Below, in pieces: positions 35,794 to 44,600 of a DNA stretch of 64,000 nucleotides. A program made the translations under genes and the position numbers. The notes under the pieces are model-generated. The model was not told the origin of the DNA. It did no database searches and saw nothing but the letters and a program-made list of their open reading frames with translations. Source of the DNA: Occultella kanbiaonis (lineage in GTDB: Bacteria > Actinomycetota > Actinomycetes > Actinomycetales > Beutenbergiaceae); contig NZ_CP046175.1 of NCBI RefSeq assembly GCF_009708215.1, positions 3,348,001 to 3,412,000 on the forward strand, read 5' to 3'. How positions within the stretch are numbered: position 1 is the first letter of the stretch; every line of letters begins with the position of its first letter.

Positions 35794-37055
35794 AGGCCCG
35801 CCGACGGCGTCGAGATGTAGAAGACCCGCTCGCCGTCCGGCATCGTGTTCCAGCCGTCCTGCATCACCGCCGGGTCGTAGCGGGCCAGCGCCTCGGACAG
35901 GTCGAGGTAGCCGTAGCCGACCGACTCGATGTCCTCCCGGGTCAGGTGCCCGGGTGCGTAGGTGATCGTGAACCGGCCCTCGGAGGAGCCGTGCACGAGG
36001 TGCGCGGTGCCGTGCGGGATGTCCTGCATGTCCGCCTCGGTCTTGTACAGCTCGAGCACCTCGCTCTTGCTGAGGTAGCCGTACTTGCGGATCAGCGCAT
36101 CGACCTCGGGCTGTTCCCCGAACCGCTCGACACCGGGCGCGATCACCAGCAGCTCACCGCCGTCGGCCATCGCCATCCGGGTGCGGTACACGGCCTTGTT
36201 CGCGACCCAGGTGGCCCGGAACTCGTCCTCCTGCATGACGGCCACGATCTTGTCCACGGGCTCGTCGAACTGAGTGATGTTCTGGCCAAGGCTGGAGCGC
36301 GCGGCCGCGTAATAGGTCTCGACGTCGTCGCCGACGAACACGCCTGAGTGTGCGAGCGTGCCGTCCTCGGCGTAGTCCATGACGACCTGCAGGTACACGT
36401 CCGGCAGGTCCTGGAGGAAGTTCTCCTCCGCGTAGTTGAAGCACGCCCGCACCGGGGTGAGCAGGTTGCCGAGGTTGTTCTCGATCCCGTACACGGCCGA
36501 GGCCATGTGCGAGGCGCCAAGGGTGCGTTTGCCGCCGAGCCCGATGAAGTAGTTCTTGTTGTGGTTCGCGAAGCCGAGCACCTCGTGCGGCACCACGTGC
36601 CCGATGTTGATGATCAGGTCCCACTTCTCGGTGACCGTCATCGTGTTCAGGTCGACCGGGATCTCCCAGTCCACGGCACCGCCGGTGCGCTCGGCGACGA
36701 ACTCCGCGGGTACGGTGCCGACGTTGGTGACGCCGTTCTTCCAGTCGTGGGCGTGGATGCGCTCCTCGGGGATCGACCCGAACATCCAGGTGTTGTCCTG
36801 TGGCGTGTGCGGCACGTGCTGGCCGAGCGTGGGGATCACATGGACCTCGGCACCGGCCTCGTCGAGGCGGTGATAGAGGTACTCGGTCATCCAGCCGACG
36901 CCCGCGTGCGCGCGGGTGATGTCCGGCGGCAGCAGCAGGACCCGCTGGTAGGAATCGATGCCGAGCCGCGGCTTCGCCTCCGCCAGGAGCTTGTCGCAGA
37001 GGGACTCGATCTCGGGACGGGAGATCCACCGCTTCTGAAGTTCGAACCACACCAT
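35739..37055 (-). CDS. larA: LarA-family (lactate racemase-like) protein
   Basis: A 438-residue protein of the LarA/DUF2088 group. N-terminal catalytic-domain marks LLLPPDITRAHAGVGWMTEY and GQHVPHTP; then INIGHVVPHEVLGFANHNK and IGLGGKRTLGASH, carrying the His and Lys residues that hold the nickel-pincer cofactor in lactate racemase. LarA homologues isomerise various 2-hydroxy acids, so the substrate here is open. The cofactor genes larB, larC and larE are not in the window. It lies 47 bp after the transglutaminase-like gene and before a membrane FHA gene, on the same strand, so it may be cotranscribed with the kinase cluster. Confidence 0.8.
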   Translation of the reverse strand: MVWFELQKRWISRPEIESLCDKLLAEAKPRLGIDSYQRVLLLPPDITRAHAGVGWMTEYLYHRLDEAGAEVHVIPTLGQHVPHTPQDNTWMFGSIPEERIHAHDWKNGVTNVGTVPAEFVAERTGGAVDWEIPVDLNTMTVTEKWDLIINIGHVVPHEVLGFANHNKNYFIGLGGKRTLGASHMASAVYGIENNLGNLLTPVRACFNYAEENFLQDLPDVYLQVVMDYAEDGTLAHSGVFVGDDVETYYAAARSSLGQNITQFDEPVDKIVAVMQEDEFRATWVANKAVYRTRMAMADGGELLVIAPGVERFGEQPEVDALIRKYGYLSKSEVLELYKTEADMQDIPHGTAHLVHGSSEGRFTITYAPGHLTREDIESVGYGYLDLSEALARYDPAVMQDGWNTMPDGERVFYISTPSAGLWATREKLSQRAEHEQHS

Positions 37056-37102
37056 GGCAGCACCTTAGTCGGACGGGCGGGGCCAGTCCCGACGGAGACC
37101 TT

Positions 37103-39370
37103 TCAGGTTCGACGGCGCAGCGAACGTACCGAGAAACGTGCCCGCAGGCGCTGGCGGCGGTTCACTCCGTGCCGGAGCCGGTCGGTGGCCGTGCCGACGT
37201 CCTGCCAGTACGCCACGGCGTCGGAGTCCTCGGCGGTTTCCGGCGCGAACACGCTCGCGTCCGCGCGCCGCGCGAGCGCCACCGTCGCCGCGGCCGGGAA
37301 GGCCTCGTCGAAGCTCGCCGCGGCCTCGCGCCGGGTCGACCCGGGCCCGTGCGTGACGCCGAGGTCGACCGCCTGGTCCTCGACCTCGGACCAGCCTCCG
37401 GCGATGCGCTGCACGGGTGCGCCGCGCACCCGACGGCGCTTACGCCGTCGGGCCTTGAGAGCGGCGATCACGATGAACGGGCTGAGCAGCACCAGGATCG
37501 GAACGCCCACGGCGGCGCCGATGAGCAGCCAGCGCACGAAGGACTGCTCATCCTTCATCTGCTGGTCCTCGACGTCGGCGTCGTCCCGGTCCTGCGGGGG
37601 CACGTCCGGCGGCTCCTGCGGGGGCGGCGGCGGCTGGAGCACCTGCGGCTGCGGCCGGTCCACCGGATCCGGGTCCTCGCTCTGCGGGATCTGGTCCTCG
37701 TCCGGTGTCGGGAAGAACGGCAGCCAGCCGGCGCCGTCGAACGGCACCTCAACCCAGGCCGCCACGTCGTCACCGGTGATCGCCACGGAACCCGAGTCGG
37801 ACCCGGTGGGGACCTCGAAGCCCATGACCACCCGAGCCGGGTAGCCGAGCTCGCGGATCATCAGGGCCATCACGGCGGCGTACTGCTCGTCGTCGCCGAC
37901 CATCTGCTCACCCTCGAACATGCTGAGCAGCCGGGCGGCACCGTGCCCGGGACGGGACGGCACCTCCCCGACGAGCCCGTGCGAGAAGAAGCCCTGCGTG
38001 CTCAGCGCACTGGCGATCGCCTCGACCTTGGCGTAGTCGGAGTTCGCGTCCGCGGCCCACTGACCGGCGAGGGACCCGATGATGTCCGGCACGTTGCGCG
38101 GCGCGGGCTGGGCGATCCGGGACGCCACGAGCTGGGTGACGTCCTCGGGCTCGGCGCCCGCGGGGGTGGAGAGCAGGTCGTAGGCGTCGCCCTCGGTCAG
38201 CCCGGCGGTGACCAGGCCGGTGTCCGTGGCGGAGTTGTAGTAGAAGGAGTCGGTGAGCGCGTCGGTGTCGCCGGCGGTGAAGTCGACGTCCAGGGTGTTG
38301 CCCACGTTCGGCAGCCACACGCCCCGGTAGTCGCCGACGGCCACCGAGGTGCTCGCCGCGTTCTCCGGCACGTCGACGGCGATCCGCTCGCCGGTGCGCA
38401 TGAACGCGCCGGTGCCCGCGCTGTCCCCGCCTGCGACGTTCCAGACGGTGCCGTTGTAGGCGTCCAGGGTGGCCAGCCGGATCCGCTCGGTGCCGCCGGG
38501 CAGGCCGTCCACCGTGAACACGGTGTCCTCGGCCTGGTCGTCGACGAAGTTGCGGAACCCGGCCAACGGGCTGGAGTAGTCCTGCGGGTCCGGCGGCGGG
38601 TCCACGAAGTCACGCAGCACCACGCGGGGGGTGCTCGGGGCCGCGAACACCGACGCGCTGGTGCCACCGAGGGCAGCCAGGCCGAGCACGATGGAGGCCG
38701 CGAGGACCCGGTTCGGCTCGAGGCGGTCCGCCCGCCAGGCGACCCAGGTCAACGAGATCAGCACCCCGGCCACGCCGAGCACCCCGGCCAGCACGGAGAG
38801 GCGGGTGCCGAACAGGATCGAGGCGATCAGCACCAGGGCCGGCGGGATCAGCGAGAGGCTGTAGTGCTTGGCGCGCAGCGAGATGGTGACCGAGATCAGG
38901 GCCCCGAAGAAGGCGAGCACGTAGGGCAGCAGGAGCAGCCCTCCCCCGGTACCCAGCGGCGGGTCCAGCGTGAGCACGGACTTCCAGACGGTGACCATGC
39001 CCAGGCCCATCACCCGCCAGGTGGTGGGCGTCGGCAGGATTCCGGCGATCGCCGTGGTCGGGGCGGCGAGCGCGCCGCACAGGAAGAACACGACCAGGGC
39101 CACGGCCAGCACGGTCAGCGTGCTGAGCCGGCGCATCGCACCGAGGACCGCGATGCCACCACCGAGCACCAGTGCGCCGATGACGGTGATGAAGAGGTGG
39201 CCGGTCAGGTAGACCTGCTGCAGCGGCGCCAGCGCCATCGCGAGCAGCACCACCGGGACGACGGCGTTGATCACCCGGGCTCGGGTGAACCAGGAAAATG
39301 GTCCGGGTGCGCTGCTCGGCTCGGGCTCGGCCACCTGGACCGGGTCCATGTCCATCACGGGGGCGCTCAT
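37103..39370 (-). CDS. TgpA-like membrane protein with a degenerate transglutaminase domain
   Basis: A 755-residue protein. Residues 25-230 form about seven membrane segments (DUF3488/TgpA N-terminal type). An extracytoplasmic part of some 380 residues contains the transglutaminase-like core near residues 480-550, then a Pro-rich stretch, a further membrane segment (WLLIGAAVGVPILVLLSPFIV) and a cytoplasmic tail. In the core, the position of the catalytic Cys is Asp (GDDEQYAAVMALM, about residue 494) and that of the His is Ala (DDVAAWVEV, about residue 537), so it should not be an active enzyme. ATG 39370 overlaps the DUF58 stop by ATGA. MoxR, DUF58 and such proteins form a common trio. Confidence 0.85.
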   Translation of the reverse strand: MSAPVMDMDPVQVAEPEPSSAPGPFSWFTRARVINAVVPVVLLAMALAPLQQVYLTGHLFITVIGALVLGGGIAVLGAMRRLSTLTVLAVALVVFFLCGALAAPTTAIAGILPTPTTWRVMGLGMVTVWKSVLTLDPPLGTGGGLLLLPYVLAFFGALISVTISLRAKHYSLSLIPPALVLIASILFGTRLSVLAGVLGVAGVLISLTWVAWRADRLEPNRVLAASIVLGLAALGGTSASVFAAPSTPRVVLRDFVDPPPDPQDYSSPLAGFRNFVDDQAEDTVFTVDGLPGGTERIRLATLDAYNGTVWNVAGGDSAGTGAFMRTGERIAVDVPENAASTSVAVGDYRGVWLPNVGNTLDVDFTAGDTDALTDSFYYNSATDTGLVTAGLTEGDAYDLLSTPAGAEPEDVTQLVASRIAQPAPRNVPDIIGSLAGQWAADANSDYAKVEAIASALSTQGFFSHGLVGEVPSRPGHGAARLLSMFEGEQMVGDDEQYAAVMALMIRELGYPARVVMGFEVPTGSDSGSVAITGDDVAAWVEVPFDGAGWLPFFPTPDEDQIPQSEDPDPVDRPQPQVLQPPPPPQEPPDVPPQDRDDADVEDQQMKDEQSFVRWLLIGAAVGVPILVLLSPFIVIAALKARRRKRRRVRGAPVQRIAGGWSEVEDQAVDLGVTHGPGSTRREAAASFDEAFPAAATVALARRADASVFAPETAEDSDAVAYWQDVGTATDRLRHGVNRRQRLRARFSVRSLRRRT

Positions 39371-40623
39371 CGTTCGAGCTTCCGGAAGCCGCGGGGCAGG
39401 TCCTCCAGGGCGCCCAGCTCGAGCACGGTGACCGAGCCGAGCCGGTGCACGGACGGCTCGGCGCCGAGGCGGGCCTGGATCGCCAGCGCGCGCACCCCGA
39501 CGGGCAGCACGGCGCCGGCGGCGCGGATGTCCCGGGCGGACACGCTGGAGCCGCAGATCAGCACGGCGACCGTGGCGCGGAGCACGTCGCGGGTGATGGT
39601 CCGGGCCATCTCCACGACGGTTGTCGGCGACTTCACGGTCTCGAGCCGGGTCAGCTCGTCGAGGAACAGCCGCGGCGCGGACGTGCGGAGCACCTCGTGG
39701 GAGGTCATCGCGGTGAGCTGCTTCTCGCTGTTGAGGGCCTGCAGGCCGAGGGACCCGACGGCGGAGATCGCCAGCTCGAACTCGTCCGGGTCCGCGTAGT
39801 CACGCTCCTGGGCCGAGATCGCGAGGACCAGATGGGAGCGGCGGGTCTCCTCGAACTGGCGCACCATGAGCGTCCCGGTACGGGCCGAGGACCGCCAGTG
39901 CACGTAGCGGCGGTCGTCGCCGGGGACGTACTCGCGCAGCGCGTGGAAGGACAGGTCCGCGTTCGTGATCTCCCGGGTCTCACGGCCCTCGAGGTCGTGC
40001 AGGAACCCGGCCGCGGAGCCACCCATCCGGATCGTGCGCGGGTGGACGTAGAGCTCCTCCGGCTCGGTCCACAGCACCGAGCGGCGGATCAGCCCGAGCG
40101 GGTCGCCGCGTACCGAGGAGACCGGTCCCACGACGATGACGCCACGGCGGGTGGTCGGGATCGCGAACAGCTCGTCGTGCTCACCCCCTGGCGGCAGTCC
40201 GGGCAGGGCGAAGCTCGCGCGGGTGGTCCCGACCGGCAGCTCGATGCGCGCCGGCAGCACCGCCGAGGTGGACGTGTTGCGGATGTCGATGCCGCCCATG
40301 GCCCGTTCGCCGACCACCACGCGCCCCTCGCGCAGGCGCAGGCTGATCGCGTACGGGTGCCGACCGATCGCGAAGATCGCGGCTCCCACCAGTGCGAAGA
40401 CGAACCCGGCGCCGAGGACGATCAGCTCGATCCAGTTCAGCGAGAACCCCGCCACCAATGCGACGACGCCGGCGCCGAGCACCACCCATGCGGCCCGGGT
40501 GATCCAGGTGAGGACACTCGAGGTCCGCCGGACCTGGGTCACCAGACCGGCCACCACGCGGGTGACTGAGCTGGTGGTGGAGTTGATCGAGCGCGGGGCG
40601 CCCTCGGTACCGAATCCGCTCAC
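39367..40623 (-). CDS. DUF58 domain protein
   Basis: A 418-residue protein with two membrane segments (AAWVVLGAGVVALVAGFSL, IELIVLGAGFVFALVGAAIF, residues 45-88) and a DUF58 domain marked by LREYVPGDDRRYVHWRSSAR near residue 240. DUF58 proteins are partners of MoxR ATPases and often have a von Willebrand A-like fold. Start ATG 40623 is 1 bp after the moxR stop. The role in this cluster is probably assembly or insertion of the giant surface protein encoded upstream. Confidence 0.85.
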   Translation of the reverse strand: MSGFGTEGAPRSINSTTSSVTRVVAGLVTQVRRTSSVLTWITRAAWVVLGAGVVALVAGFSLNWIELIVLGAGFVFALVGAAIFAIGRHPYAISLRLREGRVVVGERAMGGIDIRNTSTSAVLPARIELPVGTTRASFALPGLPPGGEHDELFAIPTTRRGVIVVGPVSSVRGDPLGLIRRSVLWTEPEELYVHPRTIRMGGSAAGFLHDLEGRETREITNADLSFHALREYVPGDDRRYVHWRSSARTGTLMVRQFEETRRSHLVLAISAQERDYADPDEFELAISAVGSLGLQALNSEKQLTAMTSHEVLRTSAPRLFLDELTRLETVKSPTTVVEMARTITRDVLRATVAVLICGSSVSARDIRAAGAVLPVGVRALAIQARLGAEPSVHRLGSVTVLELGALEDLPRGFRKLER

Positions 40624-40624
40624 G

Positions 40625-41623
40625 TCAGGAGGTCACCGATGCCCGCTGCGCCGGCGGTGCCACCTCGGCGAGGATGCGGGTCAGCGAGGTCCCGGCCTGG
40701 GCACCCTCGAACTCGGCCTCGGCGTCCAGAACGAGCCGGTGCGCGAGCACGGGCTCCGCGAGGGTCTTGACGTCGTCCGGGATCACGTAGTGCCGGCCCT
40801 GCGAGGCGGCCCAGGTCTTGGCGGCGCGGACCAGGGAGAGCGCCCCACGAACGGACACCCCGAGCGCGATCTCCGGGGCGCGGCGGGTGGCCTCGGCGAT
40901 CTGCGTGACGTAGGAGAGCACGGCCGGGTCGACGTACACGGACGCGGCGAGGTCGGACATGTCCACCACGGCCGAACCGGTGATCACCGGGCTCAGGGTG
41001 GCCGAACGGTCCCGGATCGCGCTCCCGGCCAGGATCGCGATCGTGGCGTCGGAGTCCGGGTAGCCGATCGAGGAGCGCATCAGGAAGCGGTCCAGCTGGG
41101 CCTCGGGCAGCCGGTAGGTACCGGCCTGCTCGATCGGGTTCTGGGTGGCCAGGACAATGAACGGGCGGCCCACCTCGTGCGGGATGCCGTCGACCGTGAC
41201 CCGGCCCTCCTCCATGACCTCCAGGAGCGCGGACTGCGTCTTCGGGGAGGCCCGGTTGATCTCGTCCGCGAGGACCACGGAGGCGAAGATCGGCCCCTTG
41301 TGGAACTGGAACTGGTGGGACTCCTGGTCGAAGATCGTCACGCCGGTGACGTCGGAGGGCAGCAGGTCCGGGGTGAACTGGATCCGGCTGTGCGAGGCCT
41401 GCACGGTCGCCGCGAGGGCGCGGGCCAGGGACGTCTTGCCGGTGCCCGGGTAGTCCTCCAGCAGCAGGTGCCCACCGCTGAGCAGGCACGTGAACGCCAG
41501 GCGCACCACGTGCGGCTTGCCGAGCACCGCCTGGGAGACGTTGCCGACCAGCCGTTCGAAGGTCTCCGCGAACCACCCCGCCTGTTCGGCGGTCAGGGCG
41601 GCGCGGGTATCAGTTGCGGTCAT
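40625..41623 (-). CDS. moxR: MoxR-family AAA+ ATPase
   Basis: A 332-residue chaperone-like ATPase. Walker A is DYPGTGKTSLARALA (residues 62-76), Walker B and sensor region LADEINRASPKTQSALLEVM near 130, and the C-terminal lid holds SVRGALSLVRAAKTWA. ATG 41621-41623 with AAGGA upstream; a longer frame of 67 codons is not protein-like. MoxR proteins remodel metal-cofactor or von Willebrand-type partners; here DUF58 follows directly. Confidence 0.9.
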   Translation of the reverse strand: MTATDTRAALTAEQAGWFAETFERLVGNVSQAVLGKPHVVRLAFTCLLSGGHLLLEDYPGTGKTSLARALAATVQASHSRIQFTPDLLPSDVTGVTIFDQESHQFQFHKGPIFASVVLADEINRASPKTQSALLEVMEEGRVTVDGIPHEVGRPFIVLATQNPIEQAGTYRLPEAQLDRFLMRSSIGYPDSDATIAILAGSAIRDRSATLSPVITGSAVVDMSDLAASVYVDPAVLSYVTQIAEATRRAPEIALGVSVRGALSLVRAAKTWAASQGRHYVIPDDVKTLAEPVLAHRLVLDAEAEFEGAQAGTSLTRILAEVAPPAQRASVTS

Positions 41624-41673
41624 GGGTCCTTCTGAGTGATCGGTTGGTCGGAGCGGGGTCGGGCCTGACCCAG

Positions 41674-44600
41674 CTACCAGTTGCTCGTGCCGTTGTAGTC
41701 GTGGCTGTTCCCGTTCAGGGTCCAGTGGATCTGCCCACCACAACCCTGCCCGTAATGCGCACCCGGCACCACGTTGCCGGTGCCGCTCAGTGACCGCCCC
41801 GCGTAGTTGCGATCGATGGAGCACCCGGAAGCACCGCTGGAGTAGAACGAGATCGCATAGTTGTCGGAGGGCAGGTTCTGGTAATTGATGCGGATCTCGT
41901 AGCAGCTGCCGCCACCTTGTTCACAGGTGATCGGATTGCCATGCACGACGTTGATCGACACCGGCGGCGTCGGGTCCGCACCGGCCCGTTGGGTCTTCTG
42001 GGCCGTGTTCGTGCTCCACTGCTGGTGTTCGTTCTGGACCTCAACCTGCAGGATGTGTTCCTGCTCCCAGTTGCCCGTCCTGGTGGCGGAACCGGTGCGG
42101 CCGCTCACGGTGGTCCAGGCACCCGACGTTCCCCACCGCCACCGAGTCGCGGTGATCTGTGCGCCGTTATCGGAGGCGGGTGCCGTCCAGGAGAAGTTGA
42201 CCCGTTGCCCGTTCGCGGACGAGGTGATGTCCACGCCGCTGGCACTCGGCGGCCCGTACGTCGAGAACGATCCCGACGCCGCGCTCCACGGACCGCAGTA
42301 GGCGTTGCAGGCGCGCACCCGCACCGTGTACGACGTGCCGTCGGCCGGCACGGTGATGACGCCGCCGCCCGGCAGTGATTGAGCACCGCCACCCGAGAGG
42401 CTGTACTCGTACCGGCCGATCGCCTGCCCGTTGTCCGCCGGCACCCCATGGCTCACGGTGGCCCGCTGATCCTGACCCGTGGGCGCCGCGCTGACGCCGG
42501 TGACCTGACCGGGCTGCCCGAAGGAGGTCACCCGGTTCGACGGCGCGGACGCGGGTGACTGGCCGGACCGGTTCTCCGCGACCACGGTGAACGTGTAGTC
42601 ATGGCCGTTGTCCACCTGCACCTCGCGGGAGGTGACGGAACCGGACAGGCTGATCGGGGCGCCGGGGTTCCCGTCCTGGATCACGGTCAGGTAGTACGCG
42701 CTGATCGCGTCACCGTTGTTGTTCGGCGGCGTCCAGCTCACGGTCAGTCGGCGCCCGTCGGGGTCGTCGACCCGGTTCGCCTGAGGCGCTGCCGCCTGCA
42801 GCGGCGGGCCGGAGGGGTACTCGCCCTGGGACCAGCCGGAGTAGTCGCCGGGATCGGGTGCGTCGTTGATGGCACGCACCCGGAACGTGTAGGTCTGGCC
42901 GTTCGTCAGCCCGGTCCAGGTCATCGAGGTGCCGGTCACGGACTGCTGGCTGGTGCCACCCGTGGCCGGGGAGATCTGCACGTCGTAGCTGGTGATCGGG
43001 GTGCCCTCGTTGACCGGCGGGGTCCAGTTCACGACGAGCTCGCCGTCGCCGTACACAAGGGCCGGCGGTGCCGGCTGCTCCGGCTTCACGTCGGGGATGG
43101 CCTCCCGCGAGGCGGCGCTCTCGTCGGAGTCCCCCACCTCGTTCGTCGCCACCACGGTGAACGAGTACACGTTGCCGTTCGTCAGGCCACCGATGGTGCA
43201 GGTGGTGGTCGCGCAGGTCTGGCTCACCCCGCCACCGGAGACGGTGTAGCCGGTGATCGGCGCACCGTTGTCGTTCGGTGCGGTCCAGGACAGCACCACC
43301 TCACGGTTGCCCTCGGACTCCACCAGGGGGACGTACGGCGGGTCCGGCCGGCCGAGCACCGCGGCGCTGATCTGAGCCTCGACGACCCGGTCGGGGTCGC
43401 CCGTCACGTCCACCACGGTGTAGCTGGCGAGCAGCCGCCCGTTGTACTCGGGGGCCGGCGTGATGATCACCTGGTTGCCCGAGACCGTAGCCGTCCCGTT
43501 GCCCTGGATGACCTGCGCGCTCTGGATGGTGCGCTCCTGATCCGGGAACGGGTTGGAGTCGTTCGCCAGGACGTCCACGCCGGTGGCTTCGCCCTGGTGG
43601 ATCTGCCCGGCGTCGTCGTCGTTGGCGACGATCAGCTCGCGGGTGCTCCCGGTCGCCGTCAGGGTGACGGTGCCGGTCACCGGCTCACTCTCGCCGTCGG
43701 TGACGCTGATGATCAGGTCGACGACCGCGCCCTTGGCGGTGTCGTCGTGGGCGCTCACGGTGAGGATCACGTCGTCGGTGATCTCGGCGTCGAACCCGTC
43801 GACCTGATCGACGATCGTGTACTCGAGGAGCCCGGAGTCGCCGTCGGGGTCCTCCGCCAGCCGGGACAGGTCCAGCGAGACCTCCTCGCCGCCGACCTCG
43901 GCGGACAGGGAGCCGGCCCGCATCCGCGGCGGCTTGTTCTCGTCGGAGGTGACGGTGATGTCCAGGGTGAGCACCGAGGTCAGGATGCCGTCGGCGTTGA
44001 TGTCCGCGGCGTCGGTGACCTCGAAGGTCAGGGACGCGGCGCCCACGTAGTTCGGGTCCGACGTGTACTGCAGGGTGGTCGCGTCCACGACCGGGTTGGA
44101 CCCGTCGGAGTTCGTGGCCCGCGCGTTGGTGGTGTCCGCGAGCTGCACCGGGTCACCACTGAGCGCGACCACGTAGTCCTCGAGCGGCAGGTCGATGCGC
44201 TCGCCGGCCAGCACCTCGATCGGCGGCGCGTCCGGCCGCAGCACCGGGCCGGTGTCGAGCAGCCCGGGTACGTCGATGAACGCGTAGGAGCTCAGTCCGT
44301 CCTCGTCGGTCACCTGGTAGGTGACCACCTGACGGTTGTCCGCGAGCTGGATCCGGACGTTGTTCCCGACGGCCTGGGCGGAGTCGTTGCCGGCCGGGAC
44401 CGAGACGTCCAGGCCCTCGACGGACCCGTCCGGGTCGGTGTCGTTCTCCAGCACGATCACGTCCACGACGGTCTCGCCGAGGATCGCGCTGGGCGGGACC
44501 ACGTCGTCGACCGCCACCGGGGGCTGCGGGGCGTGGTCGGGGTCGACGATCACGGTGAGCGCGCCGGTGTCGGCACCGCCGTGCCGGTCGGTCACGTTGT

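Noticed and set aside
37740-37920. An active transglutaminase or cysteine protease
   Set aside because: The positions of the catalytic Cys and His are Asp and Ala.
37169-39799. An 876-codon plus-strand frame opposite the TgpA-like gene
   Set aside because: A shadow of the minus-strand gene: repetitive Arg/Gly/His text, no ribosome site, no domain.
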